Shown here: in pieces, positions 34,885 through 43,731 of the stretch
Position numbering within the stretch: the first letter of the stretch is position 1
How the letters are laid out: each line of letters starts with the position of its first letter
Assembly: GCF_035989305.1 (NCBI RefSeq)
Contig: NZ_CP108514.1
Coordinates: 8,040,501 to 8,104,500 of the forward strand
From: Streptomyces sp. NBC_01233
Lineage (GTDB): Bacteria > Actinomycetota > Actinomycetes > Streptomycetales > Streptomycetaceae
Direction of reading: 5' to 3'
Length of the DNA: 64,000 bases
The notes under the pieces: model-generated
Database searches by the model: none
What the model saw: only the letters and a program-made list of their open reading frames with translations
What the model was told of the DNA's origin: nothing
Made by a program: the position numbers and the translations under genes

Positions 34885-36237
34885 TCAGCCTTCCTGCGCG
34901 GCCGCGCACACCGCGCGGCAGATACGGGCCACGTCCGCGTCGCCCGTGACGAACGGCGGCATGACATAGATCAGGTCCCGGAACGGGCGCAGCCACACGC
35001 CCTCGCGCACCGCCGCCCGGGTCGCGGCCGCCATGTCGATCTCGTGGTCCAGCTGCACCACGCCGATCGCGCCCAGGACGCGCACGTCCCGCACGCCGGG
35101 GATCCCGGCGGCGGCCGCCAGGCCTTCGCGCAGCCCCGCCTCGATCCGCTTGACGTCGGTCGCCCAGTCCTGCCCGAGGAGGAGTTCGATCGACGCGAGC
35201 GCCACCGCCGACGCGAGCGGGTTGCCCATGAAGGTCGGCCCGTGCGCGAGGACGGGCACCTCGCCCTGGGAGATCCCGTCGGCGACCCGCTCCGTGCACA
35301 GGGTCGCCGCGAGGGTGAGGTAGCCGCCGGTCAGCGACTTGCCCAGGCACATCACGTCCGGGGTGATCCCGGCGTGGTCGGCCGCGAAGAGCGCGCCCGT
35401 GCGGCCGAAGCCCGTAGCGATCTCGTCCAGGATGAGGAGGACGCCGTACTCGTCGCACAGCTCGCGCAGCACCCGGAGGTGGTCCGGGTTGTGGAAGCGC
35501 ATGCCGCCCGCGCCCTGTACCACCGGCTCCACGATGACGGCGGCCAACTCGTCGGCGTGCGCGGCGATCAGGGAGCGCAGGTGGTCGGTGTACGCCGGGT
35601 CCAGCGGGGTGTCGAAACCGGCGGGCGGCGCGTCCGCGAAGACCTGTCGCGGCAGGTGACCCTGCCACAGCTCGTGCATGCCGCCATCGGGGTCGCAGAC
35701 GGCCATCGGCTGCCAGGTGTCCCCGTGGTAGCCGCCGCGCCAGGTCAGCAGCCGGGTCTTGCCCGTCCGCCCCACCGAACGCCAGTACTGCAGGCACATC
35801 TTGACCGCGACCTCGACGGACACCGACCCCGAGTCGGAGAGGAAGACGTGCTCCAGCCCCGGCGGGGTGATCTCGACGAGCTTCGCGGCGAGCCGGACGG
35901 CGGGCTCGTGGGTGAGCCCGCCGAACATCACGTGCGACATGCGGCCCAGCTGCGTGGTCACGGCCTCGTTGAGCACCGGGTGGTTGTAGCCGTGGATGGC
36001 CGACCACCAGGAGGACATGCCGTCGACGAGCTCCTCGTGGCCCTCCCCCTGGGAGGGCTCGGCGAGCCGCAGCCGCACTCCCGAGGCGGAGGCGATGACC
36101 AGCGGCTCCTGCCGCCCGGGCATCGGGCCGTACGGGTGCCAGACGTGCTGCCGGTCCAGTGCGAGCAGTTCCGCGCCGGACGAACGAGTGCTGGACGAAC
36201 GAGTGCCGGACGGCGGTGCGTCGAGCTGATCAGGCAT
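34885..36237 (-). CDS. bioA: adenosylmethionine-8-amino-7-oxononanoate aminotransferase
   Basis: A 450-residue PLP enzyme converting KAPA to diaminopelargonate with SAM as amino donor. Typical segments are the N-terminal [41 protein letters not shown] and the PLP lysine in [11 protein letters not shown]. It overlaps bioB by eight bases and is coupled to bioD. The N-terminus contains a short Ser/Arg/Thr repeat made by a 14-base direct repeat (36,178-36,206), probably of no functional weight. Intact. Confidence 0.96.
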   Translation of the reverse strand: MPDQLDAPPSGTRSSSTRSSGAELLALDRQHVWHPYGPMPGRQEPLVIASASGVRLRLAEPSQGEGHEELVDGMSSWWSAIHGYNHPVLNEAVTTQLGRMSHVMFGGLTHEPAVRLAAKLVEITPPGLEHVFLSDSGSVSVEVAVKMCLQYWRSVGRTGKTRLLTWRGGYHGDTWQPMAVCDPDGGMHELWQGHLPRQVFADAPPAGFDTPLDPAYTDHLRSLIAAHADELAAVIVEPVVQGAGGMRFHNPDHLRVLRELCDEYGVLLILDEIATGFGRTGALFAADHAGITPDVMCLGKSLTGGYLTLAATLCTERVADGISQGEVPVLAHGPTFMGNPLASAVALASIELLLGQDWATDVKRIEAGLREGLAAAAGIPGVRDVRVLGAIGVVQLDHEIDMAAATRAAVREGVWLRPFRDLIYVMPPFVTGDADVARICRAVCAAAQEG

Positions 36238-37483
36238 TGGGCGCGATGTCCGTCCCCGCGCCGCGACGGCGTACGGCCACCAGCTCCGGCCGGACCTCGC
36301 CGGCCTCGGCCTGGGCCGGTACGGGCGCCGCCTCCGCGTGTCCGTGCCCGGAGCAGCCGCCGCACGCCGAGCCGCAGCCCGCCGCCGGGGCCTCGTCGCC
36401 CGTGGCAGCGCCCGAACCGCAGACCGAGGTGCCGCCGTTCGAGCCGCATCCCCCGGTGGCGGCCGCGGCCGCCGCGTCGGAGCGGTGCGCGGGAAGGGTC
36501 GACGTACCGGCGCCCTCCACCTCGAAACCGGCGTCCGCGATCATGTCGAGGTCGGCCTGGCCGGCCTGGCCCTCACTGGTCAGGTAGTCGCCGAGGAAGA
36601 TCGAGTTGACCACGTGCAGGGCCAGCGGCTGCAGCGAGCGCAGGTGCACCTCGCGCCCGCCCGCGAGGCGGACCTCGACGTCGGGGCAGACGAACCGCGC
36701 CATCGCCAGGATCCGCAGACAGCGCTGCGGGGTGAGGTTCCACTCCTTGGCCAGCGGGGTGCCCTCGAAGGGGATCAGGAAGTTGACCGGGACCGAGTCC
36801 GCGTCCAGCTCGCGCAGCGAGAAGACGACGTCGACCAGGTCCTCGTCGGTCTCGCCCATGCCCGCGATCAGACCGGAGCACGCGGACAGGCCGGCGGCGT
36901 GCGCCTTTTGTACGGTGTCGACCCGGTCCGCGTAGGTGTGGGTCTTGGTGATCGCGCCATACGTCGCCTCGGACGTGTTGAGGTTGTGGTTGTAGGCGTC
37001 CGCGCCCGCGTCGCGCAGCCGCTCCGCCTGGCCGTCCGAGAGCAGGCCGAGGCACGCGCAGACCTCGACGCCCTCGTTCTGCTCCTTGATCGCCTCGATG
37101 GTCTTGCCGACCCGGTCCACGTCCCGGTCCGTCGGCCCGCGGCCGCTCGCCACCAGGCAGACCCGCTTCGCGCCGCCCGCGACACCGGCGGCGGCGGCCT
37201 GGGAGGCCTCTTCCGGCTTCAGCCACGTGTACTTGAGGATCTCGGCCTTCGACCCCAGGCGCTGGGAGCAGTACGAGCAGTCCTCCGGGCACAGGCCCGA
37301 CTTCAGGTTGACCAGGTAGTTCAGCTTGACCCGACGCCCGAACCACTGGCGGCGCACCTTGCCGGCCGCGGCCACCACGTCGAGCAGTTCGTCGTCAGAA
37401 GTCGCCAGTACGGCGAGCGCCTCTTCGCGGGTCGGCAGCTCGCGCCGCAGCCCCTTGTCCACCAGGGTGTTCAGCAGGTCCAT
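36230..37483 (-). CDS. bioB: biotin synthase with a Cys/Gly-rich C-terminal tail
   Basis: A 417-residue radical-SAM enzyme inserting sulfur into dethiobiotin. The cluster motif is CPEDCSYC (Cys65, Cys69, Cys72), and later the 2Fe-2S ligands lie in RVCLVAS, CACLGLL and [14 protein letters not shown] segments. The start at ATG 37483 gives the normal N-terminus ([12 protein letters not shown]) with AGGA nine bases upstream. The protein should end near residue 345; here about 70 extra residues follow, with five Cys, many Gly and an HGH, ending in a charged tail. It leads the bioB-bioA-bioD operon and overlaps bioA by eight bases. Confidence 0.95.
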   Translation of the reverse strand: MDLLNTLVDKGLRRELPTREEALAVLATSDDELLDVVAAAGKVRRQWFGRRVKLNYLVNLKSGLCPEDCSYCSQRLGSKAEILKYTWLKPEEASQAAAAGVAGGAKRVCLVASGRGPTDRDVDRVGKTIEAIKEQNEGVEVCACLGLLSDGQAERLRDAGADAYNHNLNTSEATYGAITKTHTYADRVDTVQKAHAAGLSACSGLIAGMGETDEDLVDVVFSLRELDADSVPVNFLIPFEGTPLAKEWNLTPQRCLRILAMARFVCPDVEVRLAGGREVHLRSLQPLALHVVNSIFLGDYLTSEGQAGQADLDMIADAGFEVEGAGTSTLPAHRSDAAAAAATGGCGSNGGTSVCGSGAATGDEAPAAGCGSACGGCSGHGHAEAAPVPAQAEAGEVRPELVAVRRRGAGTDIAPNA

Positions 37484-37504
37484 GCACCCGATCCTGGACC
37501 ACAG

Positions 37505-37551
37505 CACCCATCCCGGCCAAGGAGAGATCGCACAACATGGCCGGATGGGTG
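37505..37551. promoter_or_regulatory. long inverted repeat upstream of bioB
   Basis: CACCCATCCCGGCC (37,505-37,518) pairs with GGCCGGATGGGTG (37,539-37,551), 13 pairs with one bulged C and a 20-base loop. It lies 22 bases before the bioB start, within the transcribed leader or promoter, facing bioF as well. It may be an operator for a biotin repressor or an mRNA hairpin. Confidence 0.5.
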
Positions 37552-37584
37552 TGTGTGTATCACCACACCTGGCGCACAAGTCAC

Positions 37585-37597
37585 GGCCGCTAGGGTC
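37585..37597 (+). promoter_or_regulatory. TAGGGT -10 motif upstream of bioF
   Basis: TAGGGT at 37,591-37,596 is a good Streptomyces -10 element and lies 45 bases before the bioF start. The 13-mer GGCCGCTAGGGTC around it is repeated exactly at 41,247-41,259 upstream of the urease operon. No convincing -35 accompanies it. Confidence 0.4.
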
Positions 37598-37640
37598 GGG
37601 GCAGGTCTGTGGACTGCCGACAAAACACGAGGACATGCCG

Positions 37641-38813
37641 ATGCCCCAGCACACCCCCGACCCCGAGGATGTCTTCGCCTGGATCGAGGCCGCGGAGAGC
37701 GAGCGGGAGCGTGCGGGGCTGGTCCGCACGCTCCGCCCGCGGCCGGCGGTGTCGCCGCTCCTGGACCTCGCGAGCAACGACTACCTCGGCCTGTCCCGTC
37801 ACCCCGAGACGATCCGCGGGGCACGGGAGGCGGCCGAGCGCTGGGGCGCCGGGGCCACCGGGTCCCGTCTCGTGACGGGTACGACCGAGCTGCACGCGGA
37901 GCTGGAGCGGGAGCTCGCCGCCTTCTGCGGTTTCGAGGCCGCGCTGGTCCTCTCCTCCGGATACGCGGCCAATCTCGCGGCGGTCACCGCGCTCGGCGGC
38001 TGGGGGACGCTGGTCGTCTCCGACGCAGGGAACCACGCCTCGATCGTCGACGGCTGCCGGCTCTCGCGCGCCGAGACCGCGGTGATCCCGCACTCCGACC
38101 CGGACACCGCGCGCAAGACCCTCGCCGCCCACGACGGCCGGGCGCTGCTGGTGAGCGACTCGGTGTTCTCCGTGGACGGGGACGCCGCCCCGCTCGCCGG
38201 GTACGCCGCCGTCTGCCGCGACGAGGGCGCGGCCCTGGTCGTGGACGACGCCCACGGGCTGGGCGTGCTCGGCGAGGGCGGCCGCGGCGCGCTGCACGCC
38301 GCCGGGCTCGCGGGCGCGCCCTACGTGGTCGCGACGCTGACCCTCTCGAAGTCCCTGGGCAGCCAGGGCGGGGCCGTGCTCGGCCCGGCCAAGGTGATCA
38401 GACACCTGGTCAACACGGCGCGCACCTTCATCTTCGACACCGGACTGGCCCCGGCCGCCGCGGGCGCCGCCCTGGCGAGCCTGCGCCTGCTCCAGCGGGA
38501 ACCGGAGCGCGCGGGCCGCGCCCGCGAGGTGGCCGACCGGCTGTACGGGCGGCTCACCGCGTCCGGCCTGACCGCGGCCCGGCCGGACGCGGCCGTGGTG
38601 TCGGTACGGGCCCCGTCGGCGTCGGCGGCACTGCGCTGGGCCGCCGACTGCCGCGAGGCGGGTCTGTCCGTGGGATGCTTCCGCCCGCCGTCGGTGCCGG
38701 ACGGCATCTCCCGGCTGCGGCTGACCGCCCGGGCCGATCTCACGGGGGAGGAGATCAACCAGGCGGTCGGGACGATCCTTCGGACCGCGCCCGCCGGAGC
38801 CGCGAACCGCTAG
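37641..38813 (+). CDS. bioF: 8-amino-7-oxononanoate synthase
   Basis: A 390-residue PLP enzyme making KAPA from pimeloyl-ACP and alanine, the first step of the ring assembly. Diagnostic segments are [50 protein letters not shown] and the PLP lysine in [12 protein letters not shown] chose ATG 37641, seven bases after GAGGA; ATG 37635 is closer than usual to that site. It is divergent from bioBAD, so all biotin ring genes except the pimeloyl supply are in one locus with a shared control region. Intact. Confidence 0.95.
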   Translation: MPQHTPDPEDVFAWIEAAESERERAGLVRTLRPRPAVSPLLDLASNDYLGLSRHPETIRGAREAAERWGAGATGSRLVTGTTELHAELERELAAFCGFEAALVLSSGYAANLAAVTALGGWGTLVVSDAGNHASIVDGCRLSRAETAVIPHSDPDTARKTLAAHDGRALLVSDSVFSVDGDAAPLAGYAAVCRDEGAALVVDDAHGLGVLGEGGRGALHAAGLAGAPYVVATLTLSKSLGSQGGAVLGPAKVIRHLVNTARTFIFDTGLAPAAAGAALASLRLLQREPERAGRAREVADRLYGRLTASGLTAARPDAAVVSVRAPSASAALRWAADCREAGLSVGCFRPPSVPDGISRLRLTARADLTGEEINQAVGTILRTAPAGAANR

Positions 38814-38819
38814 GCGGAG

Positions 38820-39041
38820 CTACGCGTGCGCGTCCGCCCGTACGGAGGCGAGGAAGCCGTTCCAGGCCGGCCCGGTGAAGAGCACGGCCGGGCCGTCCGC
38901 CCGCTTGGAATCGCGGACGGCCAGCAGGCCGCCGCCGAGGGCGGCCGCCTCCACGCAGTTGTTCATTCCGGTGCTGCGGCTGCTCCGCCGCCACCGCGCG
39001 CTGATCAGAAGTCCGCTGGAGGATAAGGGGGTTGCGGACAC
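38820..39041 (-). CDS. DUF397 domain protein
   Basis: A 73-residue member of the DUF397 family, small proteins abundant in Streptomyces next to XRE regulators. Typical segments are ARWRRSSRSTGMNNCVEAA, LAVRDSKRADGPAVLFTGPAW and the end FLASVRADAHA. GTG 39041 is preceded by AAGGAGG with a six-base gap, an excellent site located in the 3' end of the XRE gene upstream. The two are surely translated together. The family is thought to act with its XRE partner in a toxin-antitoxin-like or anti-regulator role; this is not settled. Confidence 0.92.
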   Translation of the reverse strand: MSATPLSSSGLLISARWRRSSRSTGMNNCVEAAALGGGLLAVRDSKRADGPAVLFTGPAWNGFLASVRADAHA

Positions 39042-39052
39042 GGGGTGCCTCC

Positions 39053-39937
39053 TTACGCGTCGTCAGCAAGGCTGCTGATGAGATCCGACGAGTCCTGGGG
39101 CGGGAGGGCGTGTTCCTGAATGGTGCGGAACGCGGCGCTGTACGCCTCTAGGTCTTCCTTCCGCTCCAGATAGAGGCTACTCGTCAAATGGTCGAGTACC
39201 ACCACATCCAGATCAGCGATGTCCGGAAATGAAAAAATGACGAACGGTCCTGTCAGGCCGAGATGGCCGCCGACGCTGAACGGCAGGACCTGCAGGCACA
39301 CTTGGGGAAGCCGGGCCACCTCCGCCAGGTGCCGCAACTGCTCGGCCATCACCCCGGGTCCGCCGATCTGCCGGCGCAGCACCGCCTCGTCCAGCACCGC
39401 GCTCAGCTCGAGCGGCGGATCGGCCCGCAGCACCGACTGCCGGGCCAGCCGCACGTCGACCAGCGCGTCCACCTTCGGCTCCGGCAGCCCGCCCAGCGCG
39501 GCCCGGGTCACCGCCCGCGCGTACCCGGAGGTCTGCAGCAGCCCCGGCACCACGGACAGTTCCACGGTGCGGGCCGACCGGGCGCCCGCCTCCAGGCTGA
39601 TGAAGTCCCGGTACTCCTGTGGCAGCAGCCCCCGGTAGTCGTGCCACCACTGGCGGCCCCGCCCGGTGTCGCCGGCCGGACCGGGGCCGGCGGCCGAGGC
39701 CGACAGGGCCTCCAGCAGCGCGCGTTGCTGCGGGCTCACGACCTCCCCGTAGACGTCGAGGAGCAGCCGGATGTCCTCCGGCTTCACGCCGCTGCGGCCT
39801 GTCTCGATGCGGCTGATTTTCGACTGGTGCCATCCCGTGATCCGAGCGGCCTCACCACTGGTGAGTCCGGACCGGTCACGCAGGGCACGCAGTTCCTCGC
39901 CGAGCTTGCGCCGACGCACCGCGGGACCGTGCTGCAT
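39053..39937 (-). CDS. XRE family regulator with DUF5753
   Basis: A 294-residue protein: an N-terminal helix-turn-helix (LGEELRALRDRSGLTSGEAA, GWHQSKISRIETGRSGVKPE) and the C-terminal DUF5753 region (about 95-285) with DFISLEAGARSARTVELSVV, VPGLLQTSGYARAV and QVLPFSVGGHLGLTGPFVI. AAGGAGG lies five bases before ATG 39937. Relatives regulate development or antibiotic production together with a DUF397 partner and a nearby ATPase, as here. The AT-rich palindrome at 40,023 may be its site. Confidence 0.93.
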   Translation of the reverse strand: MQHGPAVRRRKLGEELRALRDRSGLTSGEAARITGWHQSKISRIETGRSGVKPEDIRLLLDVYGEVVSPQQRALLEALSASAAGPGPAGDTGRGRQWWHDYRGLLPQEYRDFISLEAGARSARTVELSVVPGLLQTSGYARAVTRAALGGLPEPKVDALVDVRLARQSVLRADPPLELSAVLDEAVLRRQIGGPGVMAEQLRHLAEVARLPQVCLQVLPFSVGGHLGLTGPFVIFSFPDIADLDVVVLDHLTSSLYLERKEDLEAYSAAFRTIQEHALPPQDSSDLISSLADDA

Positions 39938-40022
39938 ACCCGCCTCCTTCCACCGGCACAGCTCGCACCAGTCTGTCGTCCAAATACGCTCTTCCGTAGC
40001 AGAGTTCACCGCATTGAGCGAC

Positions 40023-40038
40023 AGATATATGCATATCT
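40023..40038. promoter_or_regulatory. AT-rich inverted repeat between the XRE and ATPase genes
   Basis: AGATAT and ATATCT arms with a four-base centre, inside an unusually AT-rich patch. It sits 86 bases before the XRE start and 97 before the ATPase start, so it may be an operator for both. Confidence 0.45.
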
Positions 40039-40134
40039 TGGGGGAACGGCAGGTGCGGCGCCACGATGGGTGGCACTCTGGCGTCCAGCACAGATCCGGG
40101 GCGGTTCCGTCCCGGTGGGAAAGGGACCGTCGCC

Positions 40135-40590
40135 ATGGCAGACCACCAGGAAGCATCCGTCACTCTGCCGAGCGATCCCGCCTCGGTCGCCGCCGCCCGC
40201 CGCTACGTGGCGGACGTGCTGAGCGAATGGGGACTCCCCGAAGACGCCGAGACCGCGGACAGCGTCCGGCTGATCGTCTCGGAGCTCGCCACCAACGCCG
40301 TACAGCACACTTTCGGCCAGTCGCCCACCTTCACGGTCGGCATCCGGCTGGAGCGCCAGGAGTGGCTGCGCGTCGGGGTGACCGACAGCCACCCGCGCTG
40401 GCCCAAGCGGCTCCCGGCCGCCGTCCAGCAGGACAACGGCCGGGGCATGGTCATCATCCGCTGGCTCGCCGCGGAGGCGGGCGGCCGGCTCTCGGTCACC
40501 CCGACCGAAGAGGGCGGCAAGACGGTGTGGATCGCGCTGCCCTGGACCGTCGGGGCGCCGACGGCGGCGCAGAGCGTGACCGGCTGCTGA
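40135..40590 (+). CDS. anti-sigma-type ATP-binding protein (HATPase_c_2)
   Basis: A 151-residue single-domain GHKL ATPase related to RsbW/SpoIIAB. The N-box is LIVSELATNAVQHTF, the G1 box VTDSHPRWP, and the G2 box DNGRGMVIIRWLA. Such proteins may bind sigma factors and phosphorylate anti-sigma antagonists; the Streptomyces family is large and mostly uncharacterised. The start at ATG 40135 follows GGGAAAGGGAC; an in-frame start at 40066 lacks support. Divergent from the XRE/DUF397 pair, a recurring trio in Streptomyces. Confidence 0.9.
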   Translation: MADHQEASVTLPSDPASVAAARRYVADVLSEWGLPEDAETADSVRLIVSELATNAVQHTFGQSPTFTVGIRLERQEWLRVGVTDSHPRWPKRLPAAVQQDNGRGMVIIRWLAAEAGGRLSVTPTEEGGKTVWIALPWTVGAPTAAQSVTGC

Positions 40591-40596
40591 CCGGGC

Positions 40597-40989
40597 TCAG
40601 GCGGTGCCGCGTTCCACCGCGCTGCGCTCGATGCACAGCTCGTTGCCCTCGGGGTCGGCGAGCACGACCCATCCCATGACGCCGTCCTCGTCGCGGCGGT
40701 CGTCCACGAGCTTCGCGCCGAGCCCGATCAGCCGCTCGACGGTCTCGTCCCGGGTGCCGGCCGGCGGCTGGATGTCCAAGTGGACCCGGTTCTTCAGGGA
40801 CTTGGCGTCCGGCACCCTGATGAACAGCAGCCCGGGCACACCCGGCTGTGCCGGCTCCAGCAGGATCTCGTCGTCCCCCTCCACGTCGTCGGGGTGGATC
40901 GGGAAGCCGGTCACCGCCGACCAGAACTCGGCGACCCGGTAGGGGTCGAGGGCGTCGAAGGTGATGTGCCGGACGGGGTTGACGAACAT
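40597..40989 (-). CDS. VOC family (glyoxalase/bleomycin-resistance fold) protein
   Basis: A 130-residue protein with two beta-alpha-beta-beta-beta modules of the VOC fold: VRHITFDALDPYRVAEFWSA at the start, HLDIQPPAGTRDETVERLIG in the middle and VVLADPEGNELCIERSA at the end. His and Glu at the typical metal positions are present. The function may be a dioxygenase, isomerase or binding protein and cannot be assigned. A 30-base inverted repeat lies 17 bases upstream of its start. Confidence 0.88.
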   Translation of the reverse strand: MFVNPVRHITFDALDPYRVAEFWSAVTGFPIHPDDVEGDDEILLEPAQPGVPGLLFIRVPDAKSLKNRVHLDIQPPAGTRDETVERLIGLGAKLVDDRRDEDGVMGWVVLADPEGNELCIERSAVERGTA

Positions 40990-41005
40990 GTGTCTCCTCG
41001 GCGGG

Positions 41006-41035
41006 GGTTCCGTATGCGAATCCGTATACGGAACC
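41006..41035. promoter_or_regulatory. 30-base inverted repeat upstream of the VOC gene
   Basis: GGTTCCGTAT (41,006-41,015) and ATACGGAACC (41,026-41,035) are exact reverse complements around a 10-base spacer that also contains CCGT. It sits just before the VOC start and looks like an operator for an unknown regulator. Confidence 0.55.
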
Positions 41036-41229
41036 GGGTTCTTGAGGCAACGGAGTTGAACCGGGTGCCTGCCTGAAACGTGGGTTAACGCAGCGGAAAA
41101 GCGCGGCCCCTAGCGTGGCGGCCACGTTCGACCGCCAATGATCACCCATCATCCGGTAAAGCGACGGTGGTCGGGACGGAAAGCCTTCCTCTGCGTTGGG
41201 CAAGACACGCTTGGCTCGGATACGTGCAG

Positions 41230-41246
41230 GTCAACGAAGTGTTGAC
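41230..41246. promoter_or_regulatory. palindrome GTCAAC-GAAGT-GTTGAC upstream of the urease -10 motif
   Basis: Perfect 6-base arms with a five-base spacer, ending six bases before TAGGGT (41,253-41,258). In the chromosome before insertion of the IS this would be the urease operon promoter region, so this may be its operator, now separated from ureA by the IS. Confidence 0.5.
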
Positions 41247-41259
41247 GGCCGCTAGGGTC

Positions 41260-43043
41260 AACGCCGTTCAGTTAGGGCTCGCAGATCATTAACTCGCTGG
41301 TTTGATCTCTGCTGGGAGGGTGATTCCACGGGTGCTGGCGAAGTCGTAGAGGTCGTCGAGGGTGGCGAGTCGGTCGTCGGCGGGCTGGATGGGGTGCCCG
41401 GCTGTTTCCAGGAGCTGCCGGATGTCGCGGATGCGTCTGTTGATTGTTCCGGGGTGGACGGTGAGCAGGGCGGCGACGGCGACTTGGGGCAGGGCGAGCC
41501 GGTAGTGGAGGAGTGTGGCTAGGAGCCGGTCGGCGAGGGTGAGGACGGGGCGTCGGCCGGTGGTGCCGTCGCCCTTGACGCGAGGTCGGTGGCCGCGTCG
41601 TTGGTCCAGGTGAGTCTCGCGCTGGGCGTCGTGGAGGATGGTCAGCGCGGTGATGAGGGTGTCCCACTCGGCGGGCGGCAGTCCGGTCAGGGCGGGGTGG
41701 CATAGCCAGGCGAGGTCGGGGCTCGGCTGATCGAACGGGTCTGGTGCGTCGTTGACCTGGGTGTATGCCTCGGGGCGGAGTGTGTAGTTCCAGTCGCCGT
41801 GCCAGTCGTGGCGTGTGACGGGGAGGACGTCCATCTGCCCGTCACCGATGCGGACCCCGGTCTCGTAGGTAGCGGTGCCGAGTTCGGCGTGGACTTTCAG
41901 CCCGGTGCGGGTGGTGGTCGCGGCGATGCTCTGCACGATGACTTCGTGGCTGGTCAGCGGCCTGCCGCGCCAGTTCATGGTGATGTGTGAGAACAGCCGG
42001 TGCTCGATCCGATTCCATTTCGATGCGCCCGGAGGAAAGTGACAGACAGTGACCTCCATGCCTGTTTCCAGGGCCAGGGCGGCGAGTTCGGCCTTCCAGG
42101 CGCGGGTGCGGTAGCCGTTGGAGCCGCCGGCATCGGCGGTGATCAGCAGCCGCCTGGCCTGCGGGTAGTCCTCCTTGCCGCGGGCATTCCACCAGCGGCG
42201 GATGGATTCGACGGCGAAGGCGGCGGTGTCGTGGTCGGTGCCGACGCTGACCCAGCCGGTGTTCGCAGCCAGGTCGTAGATGCCGTAGGGCACGGCCTTC
42301 CCGAGTTCCTTGTCCGGGAAGTCGTGGGTGCTGACCCGCTCGGGGTTGCCTGCGGGCCGCCATTCCCGGCCGCCGTTCTTGAACGGCCCCACCACTTCCT
42401 TCTTTTTCGTATCGACGCTGATCACCGGGTCGCCGGCCACCTGGTGGGCCTTGGCCTGCTCGTTGATATAGCGGAACTGGCCGTCCCGGTCCGGGTGCTG
42501 CCGGCCTTCGATGACTTTGGCGTTGCCCTGGAGGCTGAAGCCTTCCTCGCGCAGCACGTCGGCGACGGTGTCGGCGGATATCCGGTGGCCTTGGCGCGTG
42601 AGCTCGGCGGCGAGGTGGCGGGTGGACTTCGTCGTCCACCGCAGGGGCGACATCGGGTCCCCGCGCATGTCCGGCTCGACCAGGGCCAACAGTGCCGGAC
42701 GCAGTCCCGGGTCCAGGTCCACTACCCGCTTGCGGCCACCACCGACCCGGCGCGCCCGCCCCAACGGGGCTTCACCGGAGTCCAGTTCAGTGACACCAAG
42801 CGACACCGTGGCCTCTCGCACTCCAGCCGCCCGGGCGACCAGCCTGATCCCGCCATGGCCCAGTACCCGGGCCTCGGCCGCCAGCAGGAGACGACGCTGA
42901 CGTTCGTCCAGATGCGGGAACAGCACCGTGAACTTCGCCACCAAGGCCGCCGCTATCTCTTCCGCCGCTTCCATACCACGCCAACGACCGCCAGATCGGG
43001 AAGCTACGGGTTAATCCTCTGCGAGCCCTAACTGAACGGCGTT
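41260..43043. mobile_element. ISAzo13-like insertion sequence, 1784 bp, complete
   Basis: The ends are 26-base perfect inverted repeats: 41,260-41,285 (beginning AACGCCGTTCAGTTAGGGCT) and 43,018-43,043. Directly outside both ends stands the 12-base direct repeat GCCGCTAGGGTC (41,248-41,259 and 43,044-43,055). One transposase gene fills the element. The IS separates the promoter-like palindrome and -10 motif from ureA. The transposase reads away from the urease genes. Intact ends and an intact gene indicate recent insertion. Confidence 0.9.
41289..42974 (-). CDS. ISAzo13-type transposase
   Basis: A 561-residue transposase of the Rhodopirellula/ISAzo13 type. An N-terminal helix-turn-helix region (GIRLVARAAGVREATVSLGV) is followed by a second DNA-binding unit (TRHLAAELTRQGHRISADTV) and an RNase H-like catalytic domain with Asp in VISVDTKKKE, Asp in LLITADAGGSNGY and Glu in SKWNRIEHRLFSH. 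The C-terminal 150 residues form a further helical region. No stop codon or frameshift interrupts it, so it may be active. The frame fills nearly the whole element. Confidence 0.92.
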   Translation of the reverse strand: MEAAEEIAAALVAKFTVLFPHLDERQRRLLLAAEARVLGHGGIRLVARAAGVREATVSLGVTELDSGEAPLGRARRVGGGRKRVVDLDPGLRPALLALVEPDMRGDPMSPLRWTTKSTRHLAAELTRQGHRISADTVADVLREEGFSLQGNAKVIEGRQHPDRDGQFRYINEQAKAHQVAGDPVISVDTKKKEVVGPFKNGGREWRPAGNPERVSTHDFPDKELGKAVPYGIYDLAANTGWVSVGTDHDTAAFAVESIRRWWNARGKEDYPQARRLLITADAGGSNGYRTRAWKAELAALALETGMEVTVCHFPPGASKWNRIEHRLFSHITMNWRGRPLTSHEVIVQSIAATTTRTGLKVHAELGTATYETGVRIGDGQMDVLPVTRHDWHGDWNYTLRPEAYTQVNDAPDPFDQPSPDLAWLCHPALTGLPPAEWDTLITALTILHDAQRETHLDQRRGHRPRVKGDGTTGRRPVLTLADRLLATLLHYRLALPQVAVAALLTVHPGTINRRIRDIRQLLETAGHPIQPADDRLATLDDLYDFASTRGITLPAEIKPAS

Positions 43044-43055
43044 GCCGCTAGGGTC
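43044..43055. repeat. right copy of the IS target duplication, carrying a TAGGGT -10 motif
   Basis: GCCGCTAGGGTC, identical to 41,248-41,259. The duplication leaves a TAGGGT 49 bases before ureA, but the bases at the -35 distance are now IS sequence (CCCTAA), so the original promoter is broken unless the IS end supplies a substitute. Confidence 0.75.
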
Positions 43056-43102
43056 GGCCCCGACGCGTTGTTGATCTTATCCCGGAAACTTGGTGATGAC
43101 GA

Positions 43103-43405
43103 GTGCATCTGACACCGCACGAGCAGGAGAGACTGCTCATCCACGTGGCCGCGGACGTGGCCGAGAAGCGAAGGGCGCGCGGGGTCCGCCTCAACCACCC
43201 CGAGGCGATCGCGCTGATCACGTCGCACATCCTCGAAGGGGCCCGCGACGGCCGGACCGTGGCCGAGCTGATGGCCTCCGGCCGCACCGTCCTGCGCCGC
43301 GAGGAAGTCATGGAGGGGATCCCCGAGATGATCCACGACGTCCAGGTCGAGGCGACCTTCCCGGACGGCACCAAGCTCGTCACCGTCCACGACCCCATCG
43401 TCTGA
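43103..43405 (+). CDS. ureA: urease subunit gamma
   Basis: A 100-residue structural subunit of the nickel urease that splits urea into ammonia and CO2. The sequence [20 protein letters not shown] and the helix [20 protein letters not shown] are diagnostic. GTG 43103 gives the standard N-terminus; the ribosome binding site is weak. First gene of ureABCFGD; ureB follows after 14 bases. The IS inserted 60 bases upstream probably affects its expression. Intact. Confidence 0.96.
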   Translation: MHLTPHEQERLLIHVAADVAEKRRARGVRLNHPEAIALITSHILEGARDGRTVAELMASGRTVLRREEVMEGIPEMIHDVQVEATFPDGTKLVTVHDPIV

Positions 43406-43419
43406 AGAGGAGTGCCCGC

Positions 43420-43731
43420 ATGATCCCCGGCGAGATCGCCTACGGGGACGGGCCGGTGCGCCTCAACGAGGGCCGCCCCGTCACCCGCCTCACCGTGCTC
43501 AACGCCGCCGACCGCCCGGTCCAGGTCGGCTCCCACTACCACTTCGCCGAGGCCAATCCCGGACTCGACTTCGACCGCGCCGCCGCCCGCGGGCTCCGGC
43601 TCAACATCGCCGCCGGCACGGCCGTCCGCTTCGAGCCGGGCATCCCGGTCGCCGTGGAACTCGTACCGCTGGCGGGCCTGCGCACCGTACCGGGACTGCG
43701 CGGGGAGACCGGAGGGCCGCTCGATGGCTGA
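43420..43731 (+). CDS. ureB: urease subunit beta
   Basis: A 103-residue subunit with the family start [19 protein letters not shown] and the core segment [20 protein letters not shown], which contributes the His residues near the active-site flap. GAGGAG lies before ATG 43420. The stop overlaps the ureC start by eight bases, so translation is coupled. Length and motifs are normal. It assembles with UreA and UreC into the trimeric holoenzyme in the cytoplasm. Confidence 0.96.
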   Translation: MIPGEIAYGDGPVRLNEGRPVTRLTVLNAADRPVQVGSHYHFAEANPGLDFDRAAARGLRLNIAAGTAVRFEPGIPVAVELVPLAGLRTVPGLRGETGGPLDG

